Assembly (NCBI GenBank): GCA_001899685.1
Contig: MKWG01000037.1
Span: forward strand, 307,777-371,776
Source of the DNA: Sphingobacteriales bacterium 44-15
GTDB lineage: Bacteria; Bacteroidota; Bacteroidia; Chitinophagales; Chitinophagaceae
DNA: 64,000 bases
Direction: 5' to 3'
Every line of letters begins with the position of its first letter. The stretch's first letter is position 1. Under the pieces are notes generated by a model, which had not been told where the DNA came from, made no database searches, and saw nothing but the letters and a program-made list of their open reading frames with translations. This document shows, piece after piece, positions 25,240-34,723 of the stretch. The translations under genes and the position numbers were made by a program.

Positions 25240-26322
25240 TTAGTTATGATTCTTTTCTTTAAAATTTTCTATAAATGTCTTCACCTGTTGATCAAACTCA
25301 GCGGCGCCGTCAAAGAGAAAGCCTGTTTCGATAGGTAAAACGAAAAGAGGAATATCTTTAAGCATACTATCGAATTTCACAAGCCGCACCGCATCTTTTT
25401 CTGTCACTATTATCATCTTGTCGTTTCCCTCCATGCACTCAAGTTTTTTTACTATCTGCCTGAGGTCATCTATCCTGAAGATATAATGGTCCCGGTAATA
25501 CAAAGTTTCGCAATGTGACGCTGATTCTAATATAAATTTTTTTAACGGGCGGGGATTAGCTATACCACAAACCAGCAATACGGATGTTTGTTTATTCAAA
25601 ACCCTTTTTTCACGGGTAATGATATGATAAGGTTCCCTATAATGTATAGCCGAAAAAAAAACGTGCTGATGCTGCAATGGCTTAATCTCTGCAATTATTC
25701 TATCTTTTGCTGCATCATTCATGCCGGGATCACATTTGGTTACCACAATAATGCCGGCTCGCCGGTAACTGCTCCTCGAATCTCTAAGGCTGCCCACAGG
25801 CAACAAATAATCCCTGCAGAAAAGCTTATTACATTCCGTAAGCAATATATACAACCCCGCTTTCACTGCCCTGTGCTGGAAAGCATCATCCAGGACGATC
25901 ACTTCGGTATCGGGACGGTCGAAGAGGATCTGCGGAATAGCGATCGCCCTTTCTTCGCCAACGGCTACGGCTACCTGCGGATACTTCAGGTGAAACTGCA
26001 TCGGCTCATCACCAATATCTATTGCAGTGGTCTTATCGTTTGCCAATACATATCCTCTTGTTTTTCTTTTATATCCCCGGCTCAGTGTGGCTGTTTTAAA
26101 CCAGGGCGAAAGTAGCCTGAGCAGGTATTCCACCATGGGTGATTTGCCCGTACCGCCAACAGAAAGATTGCCTACAGCAATTACCGGGAAATTGAAAGAA
26201 GTGAACTGAATAATGTTCTTATCGTACAAATAATTCCTGAGTTTTACGATCATCCCGTACAGCACCGCAAACGGAAACAGCAACACCCTGAAGAACCTTA
26301 ACCATCCAAACTTAGAATTCAT
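25240..26322 (-). CDS. lpxK: Tetraacyldisaccharide 4'-kinase (lipid A biosynthesis)
   Basis: The 360-residue inner-membrane kinase phosphorylates the 4' position of the lipid A disaccharide. The N-terminal membrane helix (LLFPFAVLYGMIVKLR) is followed by the P-loop VGNLSVGGTGKSPMVEYLL, the LSRGYKRKTRGY stretch, DIGDEPMQF, and LDDAFQHRAV, all hallmarks of LpxK. It shows that the organism is a Gram-negative that makes lipid A. It overlaps the upstream 5-formyltetrahydrofolate cyclo-ligase gene by 11 bp and ends 3 bp before rnr. Confidence 0.95.
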   Translation of the reverse strand: MNSKFGWLRFFRVLLFPFAVLYGMIVKLRNYLYDKNIIQFTSFNFPVIAVGNLSVGGTGKSPMVEYLLRLLSPWFKTATLSRGYKRKTRGYVLANDKTTAIDIGDEPMQFHLKYPQVAVAVGEERAIAIPQILFDRPDTEVIVLDDAFQHRAVKAGLYILLTECNKLFCRDYLLPVGSLRDSRSSYRRAGIIVVTKCDPGMNDAAKDRIIAEIKPLQHQHVFFSAIHYREPYHIITREKRVLNKQTSVLLVCGIANPRPLKKFILESASHCETLYYRDHYIFRIDDLRQIVKKLECMEGNDKMIIVTEKDAVRLVKFDSMLKDIPLFVLPIETGFLFDGAAEFDQQVKTFIENFKEKNHN

Positions 26323-26881
26323 ATATTTTACCTGGTGTTATGCAATATGTTAAAGGTATATCAAATTCATCAGTATCATCTATGCGCTTTTCGGCATCAA
26401 AGAAAGATAACCCTATTTTTATCACGTCTTCTCTGCAACGGCTCAGGAATCTGTCATAAAAACCTTTACCATAGCCAACCCTGTTGCCCTTCTCGTCAAA
26501 GACGAGCAACGGCACTATTACCACATCAATCTGATCTTCGGAAACCGGTTTACCTCCTGCAGGCTCCATAATATCATACTTGTTGGGGCTCAGTATGGTA
26601 TCATCATCGTATATATAATGCTGCATTGTCCTGTCTTCCGGATGTATTTTAGGAATAACAACCTGCAAGCCAGGATTAGTAAATTTGAGGTATTCCATTA
26701 CCGGGAAAGTATCCACTTCCACATGCGCATGCGCCGGCAGGTAAATATGCAGGTACTCAAAAAAAGGCAGCGGCAATTGCTGGAAGTTGATCAGAATAAG
26801 ATCCTGCATTTTCTCCACCTCACCTGGTTGCAAAGCAGCCCTTTTTTCCCTGTATATAGCTCTCAGCTCTTTTTTAGTCAT
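26312..26881 (-). CDS. 5-formyltetrahydrofolate cyclo-ligase
   Basis: The 189-residue enzyme converts 5-formyl-THF to 5,10-methenyl-THF with ATP. The family motif GYGKGFYDRFL lies near residue 137, and the N-terminal basic helix KKELRAIYREKRAAL is typical. It is the first gene of a minus-strand operon with lpxK and rnr and overlaps lpxK by 11 bp. The region directly upstream holds a miniature repeat element. Confidence 0.92.
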   Translation of the reverse strand: MTKKELRAIYREKRAALQPGEVEKMQDLILINFQQLPLPFFEYLHIYLPAHAHVEVDTFPVMEYLKFTNPGLQVVIPKIHPEDRTMQHYIYDDDTILSPNKYDIMEPAGGKPVSEDQIDVVIVPLLVFDEKGNRVGYGKGFYDRFLSRCREDVIKIGLSFFDAEKRIDDTDEFDIPLTYCITPGKIYEF

Positions 26882-26939
26882 GCATCATATTACGTTGTTG
26901 TCACAATACACATCTTTTCTATAGGCGTTCATACTACTG

Positions 26940-27056
26940 TTATGTCAAATGTGAAACGGCAGACTTGCCTACCGGCAGGCAGGCGATAAAGGTGAGATAC
27001 TCACATTTATCGTCTCACTTCTCACAAAGAAATACGACAAATCATTGTTGGCATAA
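26940..27056. repeat. Miniature element with TTATGTCAA...TTGGCATAA ends, copy 2
   Basis: The terminal inverted repeats are TTATGTCAA (26940-26948) and TTGGCATAA (27048-27056). Inside are a GTGAAACGG word, the palindrome-like CCTACCGGCAGGCAGGCG (26968-26985), the arms CGATAAAGGTGA and TCACATTTATCG, and TCACTTCTCACAAAG. The right half is shared, inverted, with the copy that begins at 63935. It abuts the rsmD stop codon. Confidence 0.75.
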
Positions 27057-27058
27057 CA

Positions 27059-27604
27059 CTACTTTTTATTCAGGAATATGGAAAATACCGTTGTCCCATA
27101 GTTGCGCGATGTTTTATAAAAAGGAAACTTTTCATAATTATTTCTCGGTGTATGCTCAAGCACAAACCAGCCGGCTTCCTGCAAAAGCCCGTGTCTGAAC
27201 ACCTGTACCGGTAGATCATCTATGTTGCCCAATGCATAAGGAGGTCCTGCAAAAATAAAGTCGAATTGCTCCCGGCACTGCTGTATGAAACTAAAAACGT
27301 CCATCTTTACAATGCCCATGATATTATCAAAGCCGAGAAGCGCCGCATTTTTCTGAATGAACGCGTACATATTGGGATCTTTTTCCACTATGGTAAGGTC
27401 TTGCGCCCCACGGGAGGCAAGCTCATAACTGATACTGCCTGTCCCTCCAAACAGATCAAGGGTTTTTAGTGAAGCTATATCAAGATTGTTTTCAATAATA
27501 TTAAAGAGTCCCTCTTTTGCTATATCTGTGGTAGGCCTGGTATATGGCATTTTAGCAGGCGGATTGATTCTCCTGCCCCCGGCCGTCCCGCCTATTATTC
27601 GCAT
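27059..27604 (-). CDS. rsmD: 16S rRNA (guanine-N2) methyltransferase RsmD
   Basis: The 181-residue SAM-dependent enzyme methylates G966 of 16S rRNA (E. coli numbering). It has the family opening RIIGGTAGGR, RPTTDIAKEGLFNII, the SAM-binding LDLFGGTGSISYELASRG, and the target-base motif IV, which reads AGPPY instead of the usual (N/D)PPY. I recall the glycine as common in Bacteroidota, but it was not checked. It overlaps the DUF3822 gene by 10 bp. The stop TAG is followed directly by a miniature repeat that starts TGTTATGCCAA. Confidence 0.92.
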   Translation of the reverse strand: MRIIGGTAGGRRINPPAKMPYTRPTTDIAKEGLFNIIENNLDIASLKTLDLFGGTGSISYELASRGAQDLTIVEKDPNMYAFIQKNAALLGFDNIMGIVKMDVFSFIQQCREQFDFIFAGPPYALGNIDDLPVQVFRHGLLQEAGWFVLEHTPRNNYEKFPFYKTSRNYGTTVFSIFLNKK

Positions 27605-28437
27605 AATGCGAGATTGAATAACGGGGTAAAGAAATGCGGAGGGTACTCATCAAATACCGGGTCATATATAAAAGTATCCGGGCGGCATTCCAGCGCTACA
27701 TTAAGAAAATATTTTTTCAGCTCCGTGAATAAGGCGGAATGATCGTCCAATAAACCGGAAGCGCTTATTTGCACGGTTTCGCAATTAATGCCGAAGCGAC
27801 CGGCTGTATTCAAAAGGTGGTAAGATACATCCTCGGCGGCTTCGTATTCAAAAGTCTGCATCATAAGCAGCTTTGCATCGCGGAGAGCGCAGCATATCAG
27901 TTTGTTGTTGTAAAAGGCAAGGGATATCTCGTCTCCGGTACCGGCAAAGCCCCGGGCTTTTTTTCCGTGCAGCAGCAGGGAATATATGTGAAAAAAACTG
28001 CCATTTACAAAATGTGCCTTCAGCACCTCGTGAAGATATGCCGGTACCCGGTAGGTATTATATACCCCCCAATCCGGCAGATGGTCGGCAAATACTTCGC
28101 CTTTATGCAGGTCGCCAAAAATAAGGCTGAGCGCCGGGGTAGAGATATCCGGTGTGTATATCCCTTCGGGCAACAGGATACTGCCTGAAAAATTATAGGA
28201 AATATTGACCCTGCTATAGGTCTTCATAAACCACTCATTGTGATATACTATCTCCCTGCACTGGTTAAATGCATTATATTTATCAAGGTTAAAATACTGA
28301 AGAACAATGAATTCCTTCCGGTCATGGTGTAAGATAGTATGCAGCAGGTGTTCCGGTCCTATATCTATGTACAATGTACAACGCTCTGTATCAACAGGCT
28401 CTGTCACAGGTACTTGTATTTGATAAGCTACGCTCAC
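27595..28437 (-). CDS. DUF3822 family protein
   Basis: The 280-residue protein has the features of the Bacteroidota DUF3822 family, which has an actin-like/ASKHA-type layout in two halves (IDIGPEHLLHTIL near the start; LLHGKKARGFAGTGDEISLAFYNNKLIC and TFEYEAAEDVSYHLLNTAGRFGI in the second). It begins with GTG and overlaps rsmD by 10 bp, the normal position of this family, so a link to ribosome maturation is plausible but unproven. It is divergent from the SUF operon, with 116 bp between starts. Confidence 0.82.
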   Translation of the reverse strand: MSVAYQIQVPVTEPVDTERCTLYIDIGPEHLLHTILHHDRKEFIVLQYFNLDKYNAFNQCREIVYHNEWFMKTYSRVNISYNFSGSILLPEGIYTPDISTPALSLIFGDLHKGEVFADHLPDWGVYNTYRVPAYLHEVLKAHFVNGSFFHIYSLLLHGKKARGFAGTGDEISLAFYNNKLICCALRDAKLLMMQTFEYEAAEDVSYHLLNTAGRFGINCETVQISASGLLDDHSALFTELKKYFLNVALECRPDTFIYDPVFDEYPPHFFTPLFNLALCE

Positions 28438-28524
28438 TGGTAATATTAAGCCAGCAATAATAACACTTTTGGATTATATTTCTACCTTTTGCGCTTTGTA
28501 ACATAATCTTATCCTCTAAAATCG

Positions 28525-28532
28525 TAATTTTG
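28525..28532 (+). promoter_or_regulatory. Bacteroidota -7 box upstream of the SUF operon
   Basis: TAATTTTG fits TAnnTTTG and lies 21 bp before the ATG of the first SUF gene. No TTTG -33 element was found at 19-21 bp spacing, so only the -7 part is supported. Confidence 0.5.
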
Positions 28533-28553
28533 CGAACTGATAAATGTAATATT

Positions 28554-28880
28554 ATGATTACAGTTTCGGCTTCCGCAAAGGACTATATCACTAACCTGAT
28601 GGCACAGGAAAACAGTGCTGCAAACAGCTTTGTGAGGGTAGGTGTCAAGGGAGGGGGATGTTCGGGTTTGGAGTATAAATTAAGCTTTGATAATGAGATA
28701 AAAGCGGGCGATGAGGTATATGAAGATAAAGGTATAAAGATCGTGGTGGATATGAAAAGTTTACTCTATCTCTACGGCACCGAACTGGATTATTCAGGGG
28801 GATTAAATGGTAAAGGACTGACATTTAAGAACCCTAATGCTACCAGAACCTGTAGCTGCGGCGAAAGTTTTTCGGTATAG
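28554..28880 (+). CDS. A-type iron-sulfur carrier (SufA/IscA/ErpA-like)
   Basis: The 108-residue protein carries nascent Fe-S clusters to target enzymes. Its three conserved cysteines are Cys36 (GGGCSGLEY), Cys100 and Cys102 (CSCGESF). I chose ATG 28554 because the first residues ITVSASAKDYI align with the family; eight more codons are open upstream. It is the first gene of the SUF operon, 35 bp ahead of sufB. SufA, IscA and ErpA cannot be separated by motif alone. Confidence 0.92.
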   Translation: MITVSASAKDYITNLMAQENSAANSFVRVGVKGGGCSGLEYKLSFDNEIKAGDEVYEDKGIKIVVDMKSLLYLYGTELDYSGGLNGKGLTFKNPNATRTCSCGESFSV

Positions 28881-28915
28881 TTTTGTGAGATCTGGTCCAA
28901 AGTATAAAATTAATT

Positions 28916-30364
28916 ATGGCGAATAAGAGTGACGACATACTGGAGGAATACAGTAGCAAAGAATATGAGTTTGGATTTGTGACAGATATTGAAATGGAGA
29001 TTGCTCCCAAAGGATTAAGTGAAGAAACAATTCATTATATATCTGCCAAAAAGCAGGAGCCTCAGTGGCTGCTGGACTGGCGTCTCAAAGGCTACCATTC
29101 TTTTTTAAAGGCTGAAGATCCGCATTGGCAGAATTTTGAGCTTCCTAAAGTAGATTTTCAGGGTATTTCCTATTATGCTGCGCCTAAATCCCGTGCTAAA
29201 TATAAAAGTATTGACGAAGTAGATCCTGAGCTGATCGCTACCTTCGAAAAGCTGGGCATTCCCTTATCTGAGCAAAAGGTACTCGCGGGCGTTGCAGTGG
29301 ATGCGGTATTCGACAGCGTGTCTGTAGCCACTACCTTCAAGGAGACTTTAAAAGAGCACGGCATTATTTTCTGCTCTGTCAGCGAAGCAGTACAGGAACA
29401 TCCCGAACTGGTGCAGAAATACCTGGGGTCTGTTGTTCCCCATTCAGATAATATCTATGCATCACTGAATTCGGCGGTATTTTCCGATGGGTCTTTCGTA
29501 TATATTCCCAAAGGTGTCCGCTGCCCGATGGAATTGTCTACTTATTTCCGTATCAACACCGAAAATACCGGGCAGTTTGAGCGCACACTGATCATTGCTG
29601 ATGAAGGGAGCTATGTCAGCTATCTTGAAGGCTGCACAGCTCCTAAAAGAGATGAAAACCAGTTACATGCGGCAGTAGTAGAGCTTATAGCGCTGGAAAA
29701 CGCCGAGATCAAATACAGCACAGTGCAAAACTGGTATCCCGGCGATAAAGAAGGCAATGGCGGTATTTATAATTTTGTGACCAAACGCGGTGTTTGCCGC
29801 GGGGCGAATGCAAAGATATCCTGGACCCAGGTGGAAACCGGCTCTGCCATTACCTGGAAATATCCCAGCGTTATTTTGCAGGGCGATCATTCAACCGGGG
29901 AATTTTACTCTGTTGCAGTGACCAAGGGTAAACAAATCGCCGATACCGGCACCAAAATGTTCCATATCGGTAAAAACACCAAAAGCCGTATTATTTCCAA
30001 AGGAATATCTGCCGGAGAAGGACAGAACAGCTACAGAGGTTTGGTGCAGGTGGGCAGTAAGGCGGAAAATGCCAGGAATTTCACCCAGTGCGATTCCCTG
30101 CTGATCGGTAACCGGTGTGGCGCTCATACGTTCCCTTATATTGAATCCAAAAACAATACTGCTACTATTGAGCACGAGGCCACCACCTCTAAAATAGGGG
30201 AAGACCAGATCTTTTATCTGAATCAAAGGGGTATTGATACAGAAAAAGCGGTTGCTCTAATTGTAAATGGCTACGCCAAAGAGGTATTGAATCAACTGCC
30301 TATGGAGTTTGCAGTTGAAGCTCAAAAATTACTTTCCATCTCACTTGAGGGTAGTGTTGGATAA
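28916..30364 (+). CDS. sufB: Fe-S cluster scaffold protein SufB
   Basis: The 482-residue core of the SufBC2D scaffold has the family sequences [55 protein letters not shown] and NSYRGLVQV, and a C-terminal [20 protein letters not shown]. It assembles a cluster from SufS/SufE sulfur and iron, driven by SufC ATP hydrolysis. It stands 35 bp after the carrier gene and 58 bp before sufC. Confidence 0.96.
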   Translation: MANKSDDILEEYSSKEYEFGFVTDIEMEIAPKGLSEETIHYISAKKQEPQWLLDWRLKGYHSFLKAEDPHWQNFELPKVDFQGISYYAAPKSRAKYKSIDEVDPELIATFEKLGIPLSEQKVLAGVAVDAVFDSVSVATTFKETLKEHGIIFCSVSEAVQEHPELVQKYLGSVVPHSDNIYASLNSAVFSDGSFVYIPKGVRCPMELSTYFRINTENTGQFERTLIIADEGSYVSYLEGCTAPKRDENQLHAAVVELIALENAEIKYSTVQNWYPGDKEGNGGIYNFVTKRGVCRGANAKISWTQVETGSAITWKYPSVILQGDHSTGEFYSVAVTKGKQIADTGTKMFHIGKNTKSRIISKGISAGEGQNSYRGLVQVGSKAENARNFTQCDSLLIGNRCGAHTFPYIESKNNTATIEHEATTSKIGEDQIFYLNQRGIDTEKAVALIVNGYAKEVLNQLPMEFAVEAQKLLSISLEGSVG

Positions 30365-30422
30365 GCTGCGATAATAAGAAAGAAACACTCTCAAGTACAA
30401 AAACAGAAACACAGACCAGAAT

Positions 30423-31187
30423 ATGTTATTAAGCATTAAAAATCTACAGGCGGCAGTTGAGGACAAGCAGATATTAAAAGGAATTAACCTGCAGGTAAAT
30501 GCCGGTGAAGTGCATGCTATTATGGGACCTAATGGTTCCGGCAAAAGCTCGCTGGCTTCAGTTTTAGCGGGCAGGGAAAATTATGAAGTTACCGGGGGAG
30601 AAGTGCTCTTTGACGGTAAAGACCTGCTGGAGCTCTCTCCCGAAGACAGGGCGAGAGAAGGGCTTTTCCTGGCCTTTCAGTATCCCGTTGAGATACCGGG
30701 CGTATCCAATATAAATTTTTTACGCACAGCATTGAATGAGATCAGGGCATATCACAATCAACCACCACTGGAAGCCAAAGAATTTCTGAAGCTCACCCGC
30801 GAAAACCAGAAGCTGGTGGAGTTCGATGCCAAATTGACCAATCGTTCGCTCAATGAAGGCTTTTCGGGAGGAGAAAAGAAAAGGAATGAGATATTCCAGT
30901 TGGCAATGCTCAATCCCAAACTTTCCATCCTTGATGAAACAGACTCAGGGCTTGATATTGACGCCCTGAGAATTGTTGCCAATGGCGTGAATAAGTTGCG
31001 CTCTGAAAAGAATGCCTTTATTGTAATTACCCACTATCAGCGCCTGCTTGAATATATTGTTCCTGACTTTGTGCATGTATTGTACGATGGCAGGATAGTT
31101 AAGTCGGGCACAAAAGAACTGGCGCTCGAACTGGAAGAAAAGGGTTACGACTGGATAAAAGAGCCTGTTACTTCAGAATCCATTTGA
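30423..31187 (+). CDS. sufC: Fe-S assembly ATPase SufC
   Basis: The 254-residue ABC-type ATPase has Walker A GPNGSGKSSLA near residue 36, the signature GFSGGEKKRNEI, Walker B LSILDETDSGLDIDAL and the H-loop ITHYQRLL. It binds SufB and SufD and powers scaffold opening; it is not a membrane transporter. It sits between sufB and sufD in canonical order. Confidence 0.96.
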   Translation: MLLSIKNLQAAVEDKQILKGINLQVNAGEVHAIMGPNGSGKSSLASVLAGRENYEVTGGEVLFDGKDLLELSPEDRAREGLFLAFQYPVEIPGVSNINFLRTALNEIRAYHNQPPLEAKEFLKLTRENQKLVEFDAKLTNRSLNEGFSGGEKKRNEIFQLAMLNPKLSILDETDSGLDIDALRIVANGVNKLRSEKNAFIVITHYQRLLEYIVPDFVHVLYDGRIVKSGTKELALELEEKGYDWIKEPVTSESI

Positions 31188-31209
31188 CGAATAAAGCAAT
31201 CGGGGAATA

Positions 31210-32505
31210 ATGATCACCACTACTTCACTATACGACCAGTTAATATCTTTTTATAATAATACCGCCGGCAGCGGGCAACAATGGTTGTCGGACCTGCGAT
31301 CCCGTGCTTTTGAAGCATTTTCCACACAGGGATTTCCTACCACCAAAAATGAGGAGTGGCGATTTACGAATATTGCCGCTTTTTTAAAAGAAGACTATTC
31401 GCTGCAGCCGGGCGCTGCGACATTGCAGGACATAAAAAAGTCAAATGGTATTCCTTCTTTCGATGCGCATGAAATAGTATTGAAAAATGGCATGCTGAAT
31501 GAAGATGTAAATATCCGGGGCATTACAGTTACGCCCTTCCGTGCAGCGCTTAAGGATGACCGTCTTAAATCCTATTTATCCAAATATATTTCCCTTGAAA
31601 AAAATGCTTTTGCAGCCCTCAATACTGCATTATTTCAAAATGGGGTGGTGATAGAGACAGCAAAAAATATAATCGCAGATAAGCCGCTTCATCTGATCCA
31701 CGTATACAATGCGGAAGATCCTGTCTTTGTAAACCCAAGAATATTGGTGATAGCTAATAAAGGCAGTAAAACAGAAGTAGTAGAATCAATATATGTAAAA
31801 GGGAAAAGCCCGTTATTCATTAACAATGTTACGGAAGCTTATATTGCAGAAAATGCCCGGCTTGACCAGTATTACCTGCAAACCACTGCGCCTAATGTCC
31901 GCCTTGTGAATTTTACTCAATGCGTCCAAAGCAGCGACAGCTTATATAACAACTACACCTATACCCTGCCGGGAGCAGACTTTGTACGCAATACCCTGCA
32001 CCTTGATCTCAACGGAACGAATACGGAAAGCCATTTATACGGGCTTTACCTTACAGGGGCCAATCAGTTGGTTGACAATCACACATCCGTTCACCATCTT
32101 TTTCCAAATTGTATGAGCAACGAACTGTACAAAGGTGTGCTGATGGATAATTCAAGAGCTGTATTCAATGGTAAAATTTACGTGCACCAGGATGCTCAAA
32201 AAACCAATGCCTTTCAGCAGAACAACAATATGCTGCTCAGCAATAAGGCGGTCATAGACTCCAAGCCGCAGCTTGAAATATTTGCTGATGACGTAAAATG
32301 CAGTCATGGCTCTACGGTGGGCAGCTTCAACAATGAAGCGCTGTTCTATCTCAAAGCAAGAGGCATCGGTGAGATCGCGGCACGTAATCTGCTTGTGAAC
32401 GCTTTTGCATTTGACGTGACCAACAAGATACAAATTCCTGCAGTGAGAGAATATGTAGAAAAGCTCATCACAAAAAAAATGTCAGAAGCGTATGACTACC
32501 AGTGA
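31210..32505 (+). CDS. sufD: Fe-S assembly scaffold protein SufD
   Basis: The 431-residue partner of SufB has the C-terminal SufBD beta-helix with HKGV-like NELYKGVLMDNSRAVFNGKIYVHQDAQKTNAFQQNNNMLLS, KPQLEIFADDVKCSHGSTVG and FYLKARGIGEIAARNLLVNAF. The N-terminal half is divergent, as usual for SufD. Its last codons overlap the start of sufS by 14 bp, so the two are translationally coupled. Confidence 0.95.
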   Translation: MITTTSLYDQLISFYNNTAGSGQQWLSDLRSRAFEAFSTQGFPTTKNEEWRFTNIAAFLKEDYSLQPGAATLQDIKKSNGIPSFDAHEIVLKNGMLNEDVNIRGITVTPFRAALKDDRLKSYLSKYISLEKNAFAALNTALFQNGVVIETAKNIIADKPLHLIHVYNAEDPVFVNPRILVIANKGSKTEVVESIYVKGKSPLFINNVTEAYIAENARLDQYYLQTTAPNVRLVNFTQCVQSSDSLYNNYTYTLPGADFVRNTLHLDLNGTNTESHLYGLYLTGANQLVDNHTSVHHLFPNCMSNELYKGVLMDNSRAVFNGKIYVHQDAQKTNAFQQNNNMLLSNKAVIDSKPQLEIFADDVKCSHGSTVGSFNNEALFYLKARGIGEIAARNLLVNAFAFDVTNKIQIPAVREYVEKLITKKMSEAYDYQ

Positions 32506-33739
32506 TACGATACCCACACATGCACTTGATATAGAGAAAATAAGAAAAGATTTCCCGATCCTGCAGACTAAAGTTTATGGTAAGCCGCTGGTATATTTTG
32601 ACAATGCGGCTACTACCCAGAAGCCTTTACCGGTTTTAAAAAGCCTGGAAGAATATTACAAAACTTACAACAGCAATGTGCATCGTGGCGTGCATTTCCT
32701 GAGCCAGCAGGCAACGGATGCTTATGAGCAGGCAAGAAAAAAAGTCGCCGCTTACATTAACGCCGCTTACGATCACGAAATAATATTTACCAAAGGCACT
32801 ACCAACAGTATCAACCTTGTAGCTTCTTCGTTCGGAAGAACGTTCCTTACTTCAGGCGATGAAGTATTGATCTCCGGGATGGAGCATCATTCCAATATTG
32901 TACCCTGGCAACTGATCTGCGAACAAAGGAACGCTTCTCTGAAAGTCATCCCTGTTGATGATAATGGTGAACTGATCATGGATGCATTTGAAAAATTGCT
33001 GACTGATAAAGTGAAGATCGTTGCAGTTACTTATGTTTCAAACACCTTAGGTACAGTAAATCCTGTAAGGGATATTATCGGCAGGGCACACGCCAAAAAC
33101 ATTCCTGTGTTACTTGATGCCGCACAGGCGATTCAGCATATGCCGGTAGATGTACAGGAACTTGATGTGGATTTTATAGCGTTTTCTTCCCACAAAATGT
33201 ATGGTCCAACCGGCATAGGCATATTATATGGTAAAGAAAACTGGCTGAATGAAATCCCCCCCTATGAAGGTGGTGGCGACATGATAAAAAACGTAACCTT
33301 CGCTAAAACAACATACAACGAGCTTCCTTTCAAGTTTGAAGCGGGCACCCCTGATATGTCGGGAGCCATTGCCCTGGGCGCTGCTATTGATTATATACAG
33401 CAGACAGGCATCAACAATATGCAACATGCAGAAGAGGAATTGATTGCCTATGCCTATGATAAGCTTTCAGCCATCCCATCGCTCCGGTTCATAGGTAATG
33501 CAAAACACCGTGCAGGAGCAATTTCTTTTCTTGTAGGCAATATACACCCTTTTGATATGGGAGAGATTCTCGATAAACAGGGAATAGCTGTAAGAACCGG
33601 TCACCACTGCACTCAGCCTCTAATGGAACGCTTCAATATTCCCGGCACTGTTCGTGCTTCCTTCTCTGTGTACAACACAAGGGAAGAAGTAGATGAGCTG
33701 ATAAAGGGGATAGCAAAAGCAAAGAAAATGCTGGAATAG
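32492..33739 (+). CDS. sufS: Cysteine desulfurase SufS
   Basis: The 415-residue PLP enzyme (class V aminotransferase fold, group II) removes sulfur from cysteine and passes it to SufE as a persulfide. Lys235 in SSHKMYGPTG binds PLP, and active-site Cys373 lies in RTGHHCTQPLM. The opening FPILQTKVYGKPLVYFDNAATTQKP is typical. It overlaps sufD by 14 bp and precedes sufE by 36 bp. Confidence 0.95.
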   Translation: MTTSDTIPTHALDIEKIRKDFPILQTKVYGKPLVYFDNAATTQKPLPVLKSLEEYYKTYNSNVHRGVHFLSQQATDAYEQARKKVAAYINAAYDHEIIFTKGTTNSINLVASSFGRTFLTSGDEVLISGMEHHSNIVPWQLICEQRNASLKVIPVDDNGELIMDAFEKLLTDKVKIVAVTYVSNTLGTVNPVRDIIGRAHAKNIPVLLDAAQAIQHMPVDVQELDVDFIAFSSHKMYGPTGIGILYGKENWLNEIPPYEGGGDMIKNVTFAKTTYNELPFKFEAGTPDMSGAIALGAAIDYIQQTGINNMQHAEEELIAYAYDKLSAIPSLRFIGNAKHRAGAISFLVGNIHPFDMGEILDKQGIAVRTGHHCTQPLMERFNIPGTVRASFSVYNTREEVDELIKGIAKAKKMLE

Positions 33740-33775
33740 CAAAATTGGTAACTCAAAGTTGTAGAACTTTGCAGT

Positions 33776-34201
33776 ATGACAATCAAAGAACAACAGGACG
33801 CTATCATTGAAGAATTCAGTTTTTTTAACGACTGGACGGAGAAATATGAATATATTATTCAGTTAGGTAAGGAACTCCCCCTGATTGATGAGCAATACAA
33901 AAAAGAAGAAAACCTCATCAGGGGATGCCAGTCGAAAGTGTGGCTGCATGCAGCACTCAAAGATGGTAAAGTATACTTTACGGCAGACAGTGATGCGCTT
34001 ATCACCAAGGGATTGGTGAGTATGATGGTGCGGGTGCTCTCAGGTCAATCGCCTAAAGATATTGCTGATGCACCTATATATTTTATTGACGAGATCGGTT
34101 TAAAAAGTCATTTATCAATGACGCGTTCTAACGGTCTGCTATCTATGTTGAAACAAATGAAACTATATAGCGTAGCTTTTCAGAATAATAAATGTATATA
34201 A
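33776..34201 (+). CDS. sufE: Sulfur acceptor protein SufE
   Basis: The 141-residue protein accepts persulfide from SufS on Cys51 (IRGCQSKVW) and stimulates the desulfurase. KYEYIIQLGKELP and ITKGLVSMMVRVLSGQ are family segments. The stop codon TAA overlaps the ATG of the next gene by one base (TAATG), which implies translational coupling. Confidence 0.95.
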   Translation: MTIKEQQDAIIEEFSFFNDWTEKYEYIIQLGKELPLIDEQYKKEENLIRGCQSKVWLHAALKDGKVYFTADSDALITKGLVSMMVRVLSGQSPKDIADAPIYFIDEIGLKSHLSMTRSNGLLSMLKQMKLYSVAFQNNKCI

Positions 34202-34509
34202 TGGAATCGCTCAGAGATAAAACAGAAGAAGTTTTAAAAACAGTTTTTGACCCCGAGATTCCTGTGAATATATGGGAGTTGGGTTTGGTATATGAGCTGC
34301 AGGTGGAAGAGGCGGAAGGAAAAGTAAAGATCATTATGACCCTTACCGCGCCGGCCTGCCCTGTGGCCGGAGATATTATTGCCGAAGTGCAGCAAAAAAC
34401 AGAAGCCATTGAAGGTGTAAAAGATGTGCATGTTCATCTCACTTTTGATCCTCCATGGACTAAAGAGATGATGAGCGAAGAAGCCAGGCTGGAACTGGGA
34501 TTCCTATAA
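34201..34509 (+). CDS. DUF59 / MIP18-family Fe-S assembly protein (SufT/PaaD-like)
   Basis: The 102-residue protein has DPEIPVNIWELGLVY, TLTAPACPVAG with conserved Cys49, and FDPPWTKEMMSEEARLELGF, matching the SUF-associated DUF59 family that helps Fe-S maturation. ATG 34201 overlaps the sufE stop (TAATG), which I take as the start over an in-frame codon nine bases upstream. It is the last gene of the SUF operon. Confidence 0.92.
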   Translation: MESLRDKTEEVLKTVFDPEIPVNIWELGLVYELQVEEAEGKVKIIMTLTAPACPVAGDIIAEVQQKTEAIEGVKDVHVHLTFDPPWTKEMMSEEARLELGFL

Positions 34510-34592
34510 ATATCGCTCTCCGTATCCCTTTCCTACAGGAAGCTTTAATATCCTTGGCACTCTTTATCCCACAGAAAGTACTGTTATCAGAA

Positions 34593-34668
34593 TATCGGCT
34601 TTTTAGCCGATAATTCAGAATATCGGCTTTTTAGCCGATAATTCAAAATATCGGCTTTTTAGCCGATA
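34593..34668. promoter_or_regulatory. Three identical 20-bp palindromes at 28-bp spacing (operator array)
   Basis: TATCGGCT-TTTT-AGCCGATA occurs at 34593-34612, 34621-34640 and 34649-34668. Arms and loop are identical in all three, separated by 8-bp linkers ATTCAGAA and ATTCAAAA. The array ends 55 bp before the SatD gene, whose C-terminus has a helix-turn-helix. It is best read as operators for an autoregulator. Hairpins in RNA are an alternative. It is too regular and too small for CRISPR. Confidence 0.8.
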
Positions 34669-34723
34669 TTCATATTTTTAGTATTTTAGCTTAGCGAAAT
34701 ATAAATTAAAGATCACTACAGGA

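Noticed and set aside
34593-34668. Three repeats as a CRISPR array
   Set aside because: The repeat is itself a perfect palindrome, the linkers are only 8 bp and nearly the same, and no cas gene is near.
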